In this document: in pieces, positions 1-7,957 of the stretch | Layout: each line of letters begins with the position of its first letter | How positions within the stretch are numbered: the first letter of the stretch is position 1 | From: an uncultured bacterium | GTDB taxonomy: Bacteria; Krumholzibacteriota; Krumholzibacteriia; LZORAL124-64-63 | NCBI GenBank assembly: GCA_903912525.1 | Contig: CAIWHK010000018.1 | Span: 62,001-126,000, forward strand | Reading direction: 5' to 3' | Length of the DNA stretch: 64,000 nt | Notes under the pieces: generated by a model | What the model was told of the DNA's origin: nothing | Database searches by the model: none | What the model saw: the letters and a program-made list of their open reading frames with translations, nothing else | Made by a program: the position numbers and the translations under genes

Positions 1-2021
1 CGGGCCAGGGTCAAGGTCCCGCCCGCGGCGCCCACCGCGCCACCACCGCTGCGCGCCCGGTTGCCCTGCAGGCTCACATCGGCCAGCGTCGCCGCACCGC
101 CGCTCAGGTAAACGGCGCCGCCCCGGTAGCACGAACCGTTGCCGGTCAGTGAACCGCCGCTGATGTCGAGCTGCGCCGACTGGCCGTAGACCGCGGCGCC
201 GAGGAATCCGTCGGTGCTGTCGGCGCAGGCGTTGCCGGTGAAGGTGCAGCCGACCACGGCGACCGTCGCGCCGATGGCGCTGATCGCGCCGCCGCGCGTC
301 GCCCGGTTGCCGCTGAAGGTGCAGGATTCCACACGCGACTGGCCGCCGACCACGCAGATCGCGCCGCCGTAGCCGACGTTCGCGCCGAGCGAGGCGCGGT
401 TGTTGCGGAACTCGCAGTTCGTGATCGTCGGCGAGGCGTCCTGGATAAAGACGGCGCCCCCGTGCTGGCCGGGCACCGGCGAGGACCCGTTGCCGCCATA
501 GCAGCTCTCGAACACGAAGTTGTCGACCGACGAGAACGTCCCCGCGCCTTCGTTGAAGCGCAGCGCGGTGTTGCCGCACTGCACGCGGGTCGGGTAGCTT
601 GCGCGGTCCTGGACCGTGAACGACGGGTTCCAGCTGCCGCGCAGGCGCACGGTCGAGCTGACGCTGATCCTCGACGTGTAATCGCCGCCGGCAACCAGGA
701 CCGTATCCTGGCCGGAACAGGCGGCCACCGCATCGGCGATCGAATGCGCCGCCGTCGCAGGCGAAGTGTAAGGGGCCGTGTTGTTGCCCGCGGCGCTGAC
801 ATAACGCGTGGCGTGGCCGACGATCTCCAGCGGGTGCGGCGCGAACCTGAACCCGTAGCGCGTGCCGTTCGACGAGCTGATCAGCATCCGCGCGGCAGTA
901 GCCGAATGGTTGGGGACCAGCCAGTTGTAGGCACCGGTATTGGGGATGCCGGCGGCGATCACGGTATCGCTGCACTCCCCGTCCCAGCCCAGCCGCAGGT
1001 CGACCGTCGAAGTGCCGATGCCGGTGGTCGTCCAGGTCACGGGAACCACCGTACCGGCCGTCAGCGGCGTGGTCCCGAACTGCGGGGAAAACGTGAATGC
1101 CGTCGTCGGCGATGCACACGTCAGCTGGGTGACACTGTTGCCGGTCAGGGCCGCGCCGTACTGGATCCAGGCGTAGCCCGACTCGCCGAACCCGGGTCCC
1201 CAGCTGTTCTTGATCCGCCAGGCGCCGACGCCGCCGCACGCGCGGTCGTCGTAACCGACGATCAGGACCAGATGGTTCACCGTGCTGCCCGGCGCATCGA
1301 AACAACCGGTCACATAGGCCTGCAGGGCGTCGCTGCCGTCGATGCCGGTGCACACCGGGCCGTCCAACAGGGCGGTCTTGATCTGCGTCACGTCGTTCGC
1401 GATGTACCGCCAGCCCGAGATCCACCCGAATTTCAGGAACTGGTTCTGCAGGCACGGCGCTGCCGGGGGGTCGTTCGCCAGGTACGGGTGGCAATCCTCG
1501 AGGGCGGCGCCCGTCGTCTGGAAGATGTTGTAGGCGGCCGAGGCCCAGCCGCCGCCGCAGCCCGCGCCGTAGGTGTTGCACGAGACGACCTGCTGCTCGG
1601 AGAAGTCCAGCGATGCGCCGTACCTGATGAGCATGTGCGACTCGAGCTCCGCCGTCGCGGCGAAGGCCCAGCAACTCCCGCAGGTGCTCTGGTTACGCAC
1701 GGGCGTCACGCCGCCCTGGTCGACCCAGCTGAAGCTGGACGGCAGCGCCTTGTCGACGGGCAGGATGACCAGGTGCTTGTCGAGTTCCTGCTGGTAGCCC
1801 GGCGGCGGCACGAACCCGTTCAGCGACCGGCGCTGTTCGGCGGTCAGCGTCGATGTGAAGTGGTCGTCGACGCTGAAGGACCACCCGTTGTCCCGGATCT
1901 GGTCGCGCAGTGCGTCGATATCGACAGGGCCTGCAGCCAGGGCCGGCGCAAAGGCGCCGAGGGCCAGGATGAGCAGCAGGGCCGAAACAGGGAGGGCCAG
2001 CGGGCGAAGGGCATGCGGCAT
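1..2021 (-). CDS. Secreted papain-like (C1A) cysteine protease with beta-helix tail, 3' end cut by window
   Basis: Translating the minus strand from ATG at 2021 gives at least 673 residues and runs off the window. A signal peptide (about 1-30, ending ALA-A) is followed by a short pro-region and a C1A peptidase domain. The catalytic set is visible: oxyanion Gln111, Cys117 in CGSCWAF, His250 in NHLVLIVGYDD, and Asn272 in KNSWGPGFGESGY. After a linker, from about residue 410, come short repeats of the type GGAI / CTFSGN, typical of right-handed parallel beta-helices and resembling Chlamydia Pmp repeats. An AAAGGAAG ribosome site lies just upstream of the ATG. The protein is probably exported and perhaps surface-attached through its missing C-terminus. 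Family assignment of the protease domain is secure; the role of the helix (adhesion or substrate binding) is inference. Confidence 0.93.
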   Translation of the reverse strand, partial: MPHALRPLALPVSALLLILALGAFAPALAAGPVDIDALRDQIRDNGWSFSVDDHFTSTLTAEQRRSLNGFVPPPGYQQELDKHLVILPVDKALPSSFSWVDQGGVTPVRNQSTCGSCWAFAATAELESHMLIRYGASLDFSEQQVVSCNTYGAGCGGGWASAAYNIFQTTGAALEDCHPYLANDPPAAPCLQNQFLKFGWISGWRYIANDVTQIKTALLDGPVCTGIDGSDALQAYVTGCFDAPGSTVNHLVLIVGYDDRACGGVGAWRIKNSWGPGFGESGYAWIQYGAALTGNSVTQLTCASPTTAFTFSPQFGTTPLTAGTVVPVTWTTTGIGTSTVDLRLGWDGECSDTVIAAGIPNTGAYNWLVPNHSATAARMLISSSNGTRYGFRFAPHPLEIVGHATRYVSAAGNNTAPYTSPATAAHSIADAVAACSGQDTVLVAGGDYTSRISVSSTVRLRGSWNPSFTVQDRASYPTRVQCGNTALRFNEGAGTFSSVDNFVFESCYGGNGSSPVPGQHGGAVFIQDASPTITNCEFRNNRASLGANVGYGGAICVVGGQSRVESCTFSGNRATRGGAISAIGATVAVVGCTFTGNACADSTDGFLGAAVYGQSAQLDISGGSLTGNGSCYRGGAVYLSGGAATLADVSLQGNRARSGGGAVGAAGGTLTLA

Positions 2022-2114
2022 CTGGGCTTCCTTTCGCGCCGGCCGGGCGGCGCGCGCAGGCACACGGTGGCCGCTCCCTCGGGGAACGACACGGCCACTC
2101 CTTCATCAGACGGA

Positions 2115-2142
2115 TTGACGTTTGATCATACCATACCGTCAA
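2115..2142. promoter_or_regulatory. Inverted repeat upstream of the protease gene
   Basis: TTGACG and CGTCAA form 6-base arms around a 16-base AT-rich spacer containing TGATCA, in the gap between priA and the protease start. It could be an operator for the protease promoter. The arms are short and no clear -35/-10 pair with normal spacing is visible, so this is weak. Confidence 0.25.
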
Positions 2143-2149
2143 AAGGGGT

Positions 2150-2173
2150 GTCATCCGCAAAGCTGCGGATGAC
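2150..2173 (-). terminator. Hairpin terminator downstream of priA
   Basis: A perfect 10-base stem (GTCATCCGCA / TGCGGATGAC) with a 4-base loop sits 12 bases past the priA stop. On the minus strand it is followed by ACACCCCTTTT, a weak U-rich tail. Confidence 0.6.
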
Positions 2174-2184
2174 GCAACCTGTTG

Positions 2185-4260
2185 TCAATATGACGATACC
2201 GGGTCGATGTCCAGCATCGCATCGACGCCCGGGAACGACTCCGCGAGCGAGCGCAGGCAGCCCGCCAGCCATTCCTTCTGGCGCACGGTGAGGTCCCCCT
2301 TGACGAGGATCTGGAACCGGTACCGGTCCATCAGGCGCTCGAAGACGGCCGGGGCCGGCCCCAGCAGCGTCACCGCACCACCGGCGAAGCCTTCGCGAAG
2401 CGCGCCGGCCAGGGCGGCCGCGGCGCCGGCCGCATCGGCCTGCCGCCGCGCCGCGATCCCGATGCGTGCCAGCCGGCGGTGCGGCGGATACCCCAACTGG
2501 CGGCGCATGTCGAGTTCGGTGGCGGCGAACGCCGCGAAATCGTGCGCCGCGACGGCCAGGATGACCGGATGCTCCGGCTGCCACGTCTGCAGCAGCACCC
2601 TGCCGGCCGCGGTGCGCCCGGCCCGCCCGGCCACCTGGGACAGCAACTGGAAGGAGCGCTCGGCGGCGCGGAAGTCGGGCATGCCCAGTCCGTCGTCCGC
2701 GGCCAGGACGCCGACCAGCGAGACGCCCGGGAAGTGATGGCCCTTCGCCACCATCTGCGTGCCGAGCAGGATGTCGGCCTCGCCGCGCGCGAACGCCCCG
2801 AGGATGCGGTGGTGGCTGTCGCGCCCGGTGGTCGTGTCGCGATCAAGGCGCAGCAGGCGTGCCTGCGGGAAGCGCCCCTGCAACTGCAGCTCGATGCGCT
2901 CGGTGCCCGCGCCCGAGGGCAGGAACGTGGCGTGCCCGCACGACTCGCACGACGACGGCACCGGGCGCATGTGGCCGCAGTAATGGCAGAGCAGGCGACG
3001 CGGGCGCAGGTGGTACGTGACGGCGATGTCGCAATCGGGGCAGGCAGCCGCAGCGCCGCAGGCCGCGCACTGCAGCGACCGCGCGAAACCGCGGCGATTG
3101 TAGAAGATGATCGCCTGCTCGCCGCGCCCGAGCGCTTCTTCGAGCGCCTGTTCGAGCGCCGGCGACAGGCCGTCGGTCGCCGTGCCGCCGCGCACGTCGA
3201 TGACCTCGATCGTGGGCATCGGAGCACCCAGGCGCTCGGGCAGTTCCCACAACCCGTAGCGGCCGGCGCGGGCGTTGGCGAGCGACTCGAGATCGGGGGT
3301 CGCCGAACCCAGGACCACCAGCGCGCCGCACTCGCGCCCCCGCACGAGCGCCGCGTGGCGGGCATGGTACCGCGGCTTCTCGTCCTGCTTGTACGAGGTC
3401 TCGTGCTCTTCGTCGACGACGATCAGGCCGAGGTCGCCGACCGGCGCGAACAGCGCCGAGCGCGGGCCGACGACGACGCGCGTCTCTCCCCTGGCCGCCT
3501 GCTCGTGCACGCGGCAACGCTGGCCGGCCGAAAGCCCGCTGTGGATCGCCGCCACGCGGTCGCCGAACCGCGCGGCGATCCGCGACAGTGTCTGGGGCGT
3601 CAGCGCGATCTCCGGCAACAGGAACAGCGCGCCCCGCCCGGCCTCAAGCGCCGCGGCGATCAGCGTCAGGTAGACCTCGGTCTTTCCGCTGCCGGTCACC
3701 CCGTGCAGGAGCATGGCCGAAAAGGTGCGCTCCGCCAGTCGCCGGCGGCCATCCTCAACCGCCACGACCTGGGCAGGCGTCAGCGCGGTGATCGCTGCGT
3801 CGACCGACGGGTAGCGCGCCGGGGCGGCGCGGCCGCCCTTGCCCAGGGCGGTGCCCGGGGCGGGCGGATGGAACAGCGGCAGGACTTCGCCGAGCGGCAA
3901 CGCGTAGTACGCAGCGATCCAGTCCGCGAGTCGCCGACGTTCACCGTCGATGCGGTACTCGCGGGGCAGCACGCGCGTGATGTCCCGCAGGCGCCGGGGG
4001 GCTCCCGCAGCGGGTTCGCCGTCGGCTTCGTCGAGCGGCGCGGCAGGCTCGGTGGCCAGGACCACCAGGCCGGAAACGCTTCGCCGCCGGCCGAACACGA
4101 CCTCGACCAGGTCGCCCGCGGTGGCGACGCGAGCCTCCTCCGCATCCCCCGGCAGGTGCAGATAGGTGAAGGTCTGCGGCAACGGCACCGGCAGCGCCAC
4201 CTCCAGGCGCTGCACCGACCGCGGCCCGGCGGCCTTCTCGCTGTCCCTGACCGCCGCCAT
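2185..4260 (-). CDS. priA: PriA, replication restart helicase
   Basis: 691 residues from the ATG at 4260, chosen because AAAGGGAG lies 9 bases upstream; an in-frame start further upstream would run through a terminator hairpin. PriA is a superfamily 2 DNA helicase that reloads DnaB at stalled forks. Visible features are the N-terminal DNA-binding region, Walker A GVTGSGKTE (about residue 190), the DEEH box in VVDEEHETSYKQ, the paired zinc-binding cysteines (CAACGAAAACPDC ... CHYCG ... CESCG), and the helicase C domain with GTQMVAKGHHFP and QVAGRAGR. Length fits the family. It ends in a hairpin terminator and appears monocistronic. Confidence 0.96.
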   Translation of the reverse strand: MAAVRDSEKAAGPRSVQRLEVALPVPLPQTFTYLHLPGDAEEARVATAGDLVEVVFGRRRSVSGLVVLATEPAAPLDEADGEPAAGAPRRLRDITRVLPREYRIDGERRRLADWIAAYYALPLGEVLPLFHPPAPGTALGKGGRAAPARYPSVDAAITALTPAQVVAVEDGRRRLAERTFSAMLLHGVTGSGKTEVYLTLIAAALEAGRGALFLLPEIALTPQTLSRIAARFGDRVAAIHSGLSAGQRCRVHEQAARGETRVVVGPRSALFAPVGDLGLIVVDEEHETSYKQDEKPRYHARHAALVRGRECGALVVLGSATPDLESLANARAGRYGLWELPERLGAPMPTIEVIDVRGGTATDGLSPALEQALEEALGRGEQAIIFYNRRGFARSLQCAACGAAAACPDCDIAVTYHLRPRRLLCHYCGHMRPVPSSCESCGHATFLPSGAGTERIELQLQGRFPQARLLRLDRDTTTGRDSHHRILGAFARGEADILLGTQMVAKGHHFPGVSLVGVLAADDGLGMPDFRAAERSFQLLSQVAGRAGRTAAGRVLLQTWQPEHPVILAVAAHDFAAFAATELDMRRQLGYPPHRRLARIGIAARRQADAAGAAAALAGALREGFAGGAVTLLGPAPAVFERLMDRYRFQILVKGDLTVRQKEWLAGCLRSLAESFPGVDAMLDIDPVSSY

Positions 4261-4351
4261 TGCGCCGCTCCCTTTGGTCGTCCTGTCTTCGGGGGCGGTA
4301 TGGTAGCGCGCCGGGGCGCGGGCGTCCATCGCCGGCCCCGGGGACGCGAAA

Positions 4352-4376
4352 GCCCGATGATCGACGACCATCGGGC
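4352..4376 (-). terminator. Hairpin terminator after the receiver gene
   Basis: GCCCGATG / CATCGGGC form an 8-base stem around a 9-base loop, followed on the minus strand by TTT. It lies about 27 bases beyond the stop of the single-receiver gene and separates it from priA. Confidence 0.65.
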
Positions 4377-4402
4377 CTTCTGCCGTTTCCCGTCGGACGG
4401 AG

Positions 4403-4777
4403 CTACTCGTGCGCCACGCCGAGGATGGACTGCACCAGGTCGATCACCTTCTGCGGACTGAACGGTTTGGTCACGTACTCGGCCGCGCCGGCGGCCTCGC
4501 CGGCCTCGCGATCCTCGCGGGTCGAGCGCGCGGTCAGCAGGATGACCGGGATGTGTTTCGTGCGCTGGTTCTGCTTCAGCTGACGGCAGGCCTCGATGCC
4601 GCCGCAGCCGGGCATCATCACGTCCATGATGATCAGGTCCGGTGACTCGCTGGCCGCCATGGCCATGGCTTCCTCGCCATCCTGCGCCACCAGGACATCG
4701 AAGCCCTCGGCATGCAGGCTGAAATCGAGAATGTGGCGGATGTTGTGTTCGTCGTCGGCAATCAGGATCCTGCGCAC
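4403..4777 (-). CDS. Single-domain response regulator (CheY-like receiver)
   Basis: 124 residues forming only a receiver domain: acidic pair DDE near residue 8, phospho-acceptor Asp in MDVMMPG (about 51), Thr in LLTARS and Lys in TKPFSP. No output domain is present, so it probably acts by protein contact or as a phosphorelay shuttle. The GTG start has AGGAGG 9 bases upstream. It lies 89 bases downstream of a histidine kinase on the same strand and is the last gene of the signalling block, so that kinase is the likely partner (inference). Confidence 0.9.
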   Translation of the reverse strand: MRRILIADDEHNIRHILDFSLHAEGFDVLVAQDGEEAMAMAASESPDLIIMDVMMPGCGGIEACRQLKQNQRTKHIPVILLTARSTREDREAGEAAGAAEYVTKPFSPQKVIDLVQSILGVAHE

Positions 4778-4866
4778 GTCAGCGGCCTCCTAGCCAGCGT
4801 TACCATGTTCGGTACCATATCGGCAGTTGCGGCACGGCATTAAGCCCAGAGATCGACCGGCACCCG

Positions 4867-7536
4867 TCACCCGCGGATCGAGACCATGCCTTCCCGGTCC
4901 AGCAGGGGGCGCCGCAGGTCCTGCCCGTCGCAACCGTCGGCCTGAAGGGCCAGAATACGGTCCCGCCGCGCCTCCACTTCCTCCAGGAACACCGGCAGCA
5001 GGCGCGGGCAATAGCAGCGCCCGGACTGCTCCGACAGCTCCCTGACGGACTGGTCCAGGGTCCAGGCGCCCCGCCACGGCCGGCGGCTGAGCAGCGCGGC
5101 CAGCGTGTCGGTCAGGCGCAACAGACGCGCACCGGCCGGGATCGCCTCTCCAGCCAGCCCGGTCGGATACCCGCTGCCGTCGATGTTCTCGTGGTGGTGA
5201 CCGATGATCCGCAGCACCAGCGCGTCAACCGCCAGCGGGGCCAGGATCTCGAGACCGGCCGCCACATGCCCCTGCACCAGACGCTCTTCGTCGCGGTCGA
5301 GCCGGCCTGCACGTGCCAACAGCTGCGGCGGCACGCGGCTAAGCCCGACGTCGTAGTTCACCAGTGCGAAGGCCAGCGCCGCCAGTTCCTGACGTTCGAA
5401 GGCCGAGCGGCGAGCCGTGGCCAGGCAGATCTCGCGACACAGGCCGTGCAGGCTCTCGCGCCGTGGCTGCCCGACGGTCGTCATCGCGCGCAGCGCGAGG
5501 CGGACCCGCTGCAGTTCGAGGCCCTCGTCGTGCCACGCCGCGTAGCGGGTCAGCAGCCCGGCCAATCGCGGCGCCAGCCCTTCGAGCAGCAGCCGGTCGT
5601 CATCGTCCAGCGAGCTGCCGTCGACCTTGTTGTTGACCGTCACCACCCCGACGCACCGCTCACCGTCGCGCAGCGGCACGCACAGGAGGGACGGGGTCGT
5701 GTAGCGGGGCTCGTTCACGTCGCGCAGGGCGGCCGCATCGGTCGTCACGTCTTCGACGAGCAGCGTGCCGCCGGTAGCCCATGCCCGCCCCGCGAATCCC
5801 GCGCCGCGCCGCAGGCGCGTCCCCTGCACCACGGTCCCAGGCAGGCCGACGGCCGCGCGGATCACCAGTGCCTGGTCCTCGTCATCGGGTAGCATCAGCG
5901 CTGCGGACTGGACACCGAGGCTCTCGACCACCCAGTGCATCAGGCGCTGCAGGAATTCCCCGGGCTCGAGCCCGCCGGCGGCGGTATTCCCGCCCTCGCG
6001 ATTGAGCACAACCGGTGCGCGGCGCGGCAGCAGCACAGTGAACCGCGTGCCCCGCGGTTCGACGTTCTCCGCCCAGATGCGCCCGTCGTGGTGCTGCACG
6101 ATGTCGTGGCAGATCGTCAGCCCGACTCCCTGGCCGCTGTGCATGCGCGTGGCCGAGCCGTCGACCTGGAAGAACGACTGGAAGATCTCGCCCAGGTGGT
6201 CGTCGGGAACGCCGATGCCCGTGTCCTCGACGACGACGCGCGCGGCCGTTCCCGACTCGCCGACCGTCACCCGGACCGTGCCGCCGGCCGGGGTAAACTT
6301 GATCGCGTTGTCCAGCAGGTGGTCGAACAGCTGGCGCAGGAGCACATGGTCGGCCGACAGAGGGACGGGTGAATCGCCGGTCTCGATCACGAGTTGCAGG
6401 TCCTGCGAAGCGGCGCGCGGCAGCCAGCCCTCGGCCTGCCGCCGGATGAGGTGGGCCAGGTCAACCTCGGACGTGTTCAACGCCGGGCGCCCCTGCTCCA
6501 TGCTGTTGATCTCGAGGATGTCGCTGATCACGCCGCTCAGGCGCTGGCTCTCGCTGTGGATAACGCCCAGGAACTCCGTCAGCGCGTCGCCCGACAGGTT
6601 GCCGAGGTTGGACTGCAGCAACTCGCTGTAGGCCGAGATCGAGGTCAGCGGCGTGCGCAGTTCGTGGCTCACGTTGGCGACGAAATTGCGCTTCATCTTC
6701 GCGAGGCTGTCAAGGCGACGCGAGGCGATCGAGAGTTCGGCATTGCGCTCGGCCAGGCGTTCATAGATCCCCGCCGCCTCCAGCGCCGTGGCGGCCTGGC
6801 GCACGAGGAATTCCAACAGCCGGATACCTTCGGGGTCGGGCACACGGCCGTCGACCGGCTTGTCCAGGCTCAGGAAGCCCAACCTCTCGCCGGACGACGC
6901 CACCAACGGAGCGATCAACTCGAGTCCTGCGGTCCAGGGCCCTGCCGACGGCGCCGGCGAGTGACGGTCCCCGCTGCCCGCGTCCGCCGGCACGAGAAAG
7001 CAGTCGGAGTAGCGGCGCGACGGCGCCGCCAGTTCCGCGAAATCCTCGCTCGAAAGCGGGACCGCCGTCAGCACGGCGACTTCCTGCGGAGCGTGTCCGA
7101 CGAACGCCCGCGGCACGAATGCATCGACAGCATCGTCCCACAGGCTCAACCGGACGCGACCGAAGCCGCCCAGTTCGGCAGCCGCCGCCACGATGCCCTC
7201 GGCCAGCTCCGCGCGACCCCGGGTGGCGCTGAGCCGGTTCGCCGACGCCAGTATGCGTTCGAGCATCCGCACCCGCGCACGCGCGGGATCGGGCACCGGT
7301 TCCACGATTTCACGCAGGTCGACCTCGGGCAGGGAGATTTCCGCGCTCGCTGCGGCCTGGACGTCGGCCTCCAGTGCCCGCAACAGGCGGCGGTGCATCC
7401 AACCGGTCACGGCCAGGATGAGTCCGCCGGCAAAAGCCAGCCACATCGCGCGCAGGGCGACACCGAGCAACACGGCCGCAACCGCCAGCATGGCCAGCGG
7501 GCCGACGAGGCGTTGCACGGCGCGCACGGGGTTCAT
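4867..7536 (-). CDS. Hybrid sensor histidine kinase with GAF domains and a degenerate HD-GYP-like C-terminus
   Basis: 889 residues from ATG 7536, which overlaps the preceding receiver's stop (TGATG). Order: two membrane segments (about 13-55), a GAF-like region, HisKA with phospho-His in SHELRTPLTS (about 289), HATPase with DNAIKFTPAGG, DTGIGVPDD and GQGVGLTICH, a second GAF-like domain (about 520-660), then an HD-GYP-like domain. The latter keeps HHHENIDGSGYP (about 787), but the HD pair reads NYD instead of LHD and the following Lys is lost, so phosphodiesterase activity against c-di-GMP is doubtful; it may be a binding or regulatory domain. An intact kinase and a diverged HD-GYP in one chain is unusual, and the next kinase has the same architecture. 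Confidence 0.88.
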   Translation of the reverse strand: MNPVRAVQRLVGPLAMLAVAAVLLGVALRAMWLAFAGGLILAVTGWMHRRLLRALEADVQAAASAEISLPEVDLREIVEPVPDPARARVRMLERILASANRLSATRGRAELAEGIVAAAAELGGFGRVRLSLWDDAVDAFVPRAFVGHAPQEVAVLTAVPLSSEDFAELAAPSRRYSDCFLVPADAGSGDRHSPAPSAGPWTAGLELIAPLVASSGERLGFLSLDKPVDGRVPDPEGIRLLEFLVRQAATALEAAGIYERLAERNAELSIASRRLDSLAKMKRNFVANVSHELRTPLTSISAYSELLQSNLGNLSGDALTEFLGVIHSESQRLSGVISDILEINSMEQGRPALNTSEVDLAHLIRRQAEGWLPRAASQDLQLVIETGDSPVPLSADHVLLRQLFDHLLDNAIKFTPAGGTVRVTVGESGTAARVVVEDTGIGVPDDHLGEIFQSFFQVDGSATRMHSGQGVGLTICHDIVQHHDGRIWAENVEPRGTRFTVLLPRRAPVVLNREGGNTAAGGLEPGEFLQRLMHWVVESLGVQSAALMLPDDEDQALVIRAAVGLPGTVVQGTRLRRGAGFAGRAWATGGTLLVEDVTTDAAALRDVNEPRYTTPSLLCVPLRDGERCVGVVTVNNKVDGSSLDDDDRLLLEGLAPRLAGLLTRYAAWHDEGLELQRVRLALRAMTTVGQPRRESLHGLCREICLATARRSAFERQELAALAFALVNYDVGLSRVPPQLLARAGRLDRDEERLVQGHVAAGLEILAPLAVDALVLRIIGHHHENIDGSGYPTGLAGEAIPAGARLLRLTDTLAALLSRRPWRGAWTLDQSVRELSEQSGRCYCPRLLPVFLEEVEARRDRILALQADGCDGQDLRRPLLDREGMVSIRG

Positions 7537-7937
7537 CAGCGGCCTTCCTGCACCTGTCCCGACCTGGCGGTGAGCATGCGGCCCACGCGGTCGACGAGCT
7601 TGGCGATCACGAATGGCTTGCGCATGAACAAGTCGGCGCCGGCTTCCTTCATGCGACCCCGCGTCTCCTCGTCCGCGCGCGCCGACAGGGCCACGATGAG
7701 CGTGCCGTTCTGCAGCCGATTGCGGCGGATCAGGCGCGTGGCATCGACGCCGTCCAGCCGCGGCATCATGATGTCCATGATGACGACGTCGGGCTGGAAC
7801 GAGGCGATCTTGTTCATGCAATCGATGCCGTCGTGGGCATTGGCCACCTCGTAGCCTTCGGCCACGAAGGTCTGTGCGAGCAGCGTGGCGATCGGCTTCT
7901 CGTCGTCGACGATCAGGATGCGCGGACGGGGCGGCAT
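7536..7937 (-). CDS. Single-domain response regulator
   Basis: 133 residues, a receiver domain alone: DDE near residue 11, phospho-acceptor Asp in MDIMMPRLDG (about 56), Ser in ALSAR and Lys in RKPF. GGAGGAG lies 5 bases before the ATG. It sits between the two kinase/HD-GYP proteins, with 20 bases to the upstream gene and a one-base stop/start overlap with the downstream kinase, so it is almost certainly co-translated with them and part of the same relay. There is no DNA-binding output domain. Confidence 0.9.
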   Translation of the reverse strand: MPPRPRILIVDDEKPIATLLAQTFVAEGYEVANAHDGIDCMNKIASFQPDVVIMDIMMPRLDGVDATRLIRRNRLQNGTLIVALSARADEETRGRMKEAGADLFMRKPFVIAKLVDRVGRMLTARSGQVQEGR

Positions 7938-7957
7938 TGGGCTCCTCCGGGTTCGTT

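Noticed and set aside
462-2291. Long plus-strand open frame over the protease gene
   Set aside because: It is the antisense shadow of the C1A protease. The minus-strand reading has all catalytic motifs, a signal peptide and a ribosome site, while this one is Arg/Ala-rich with no family.
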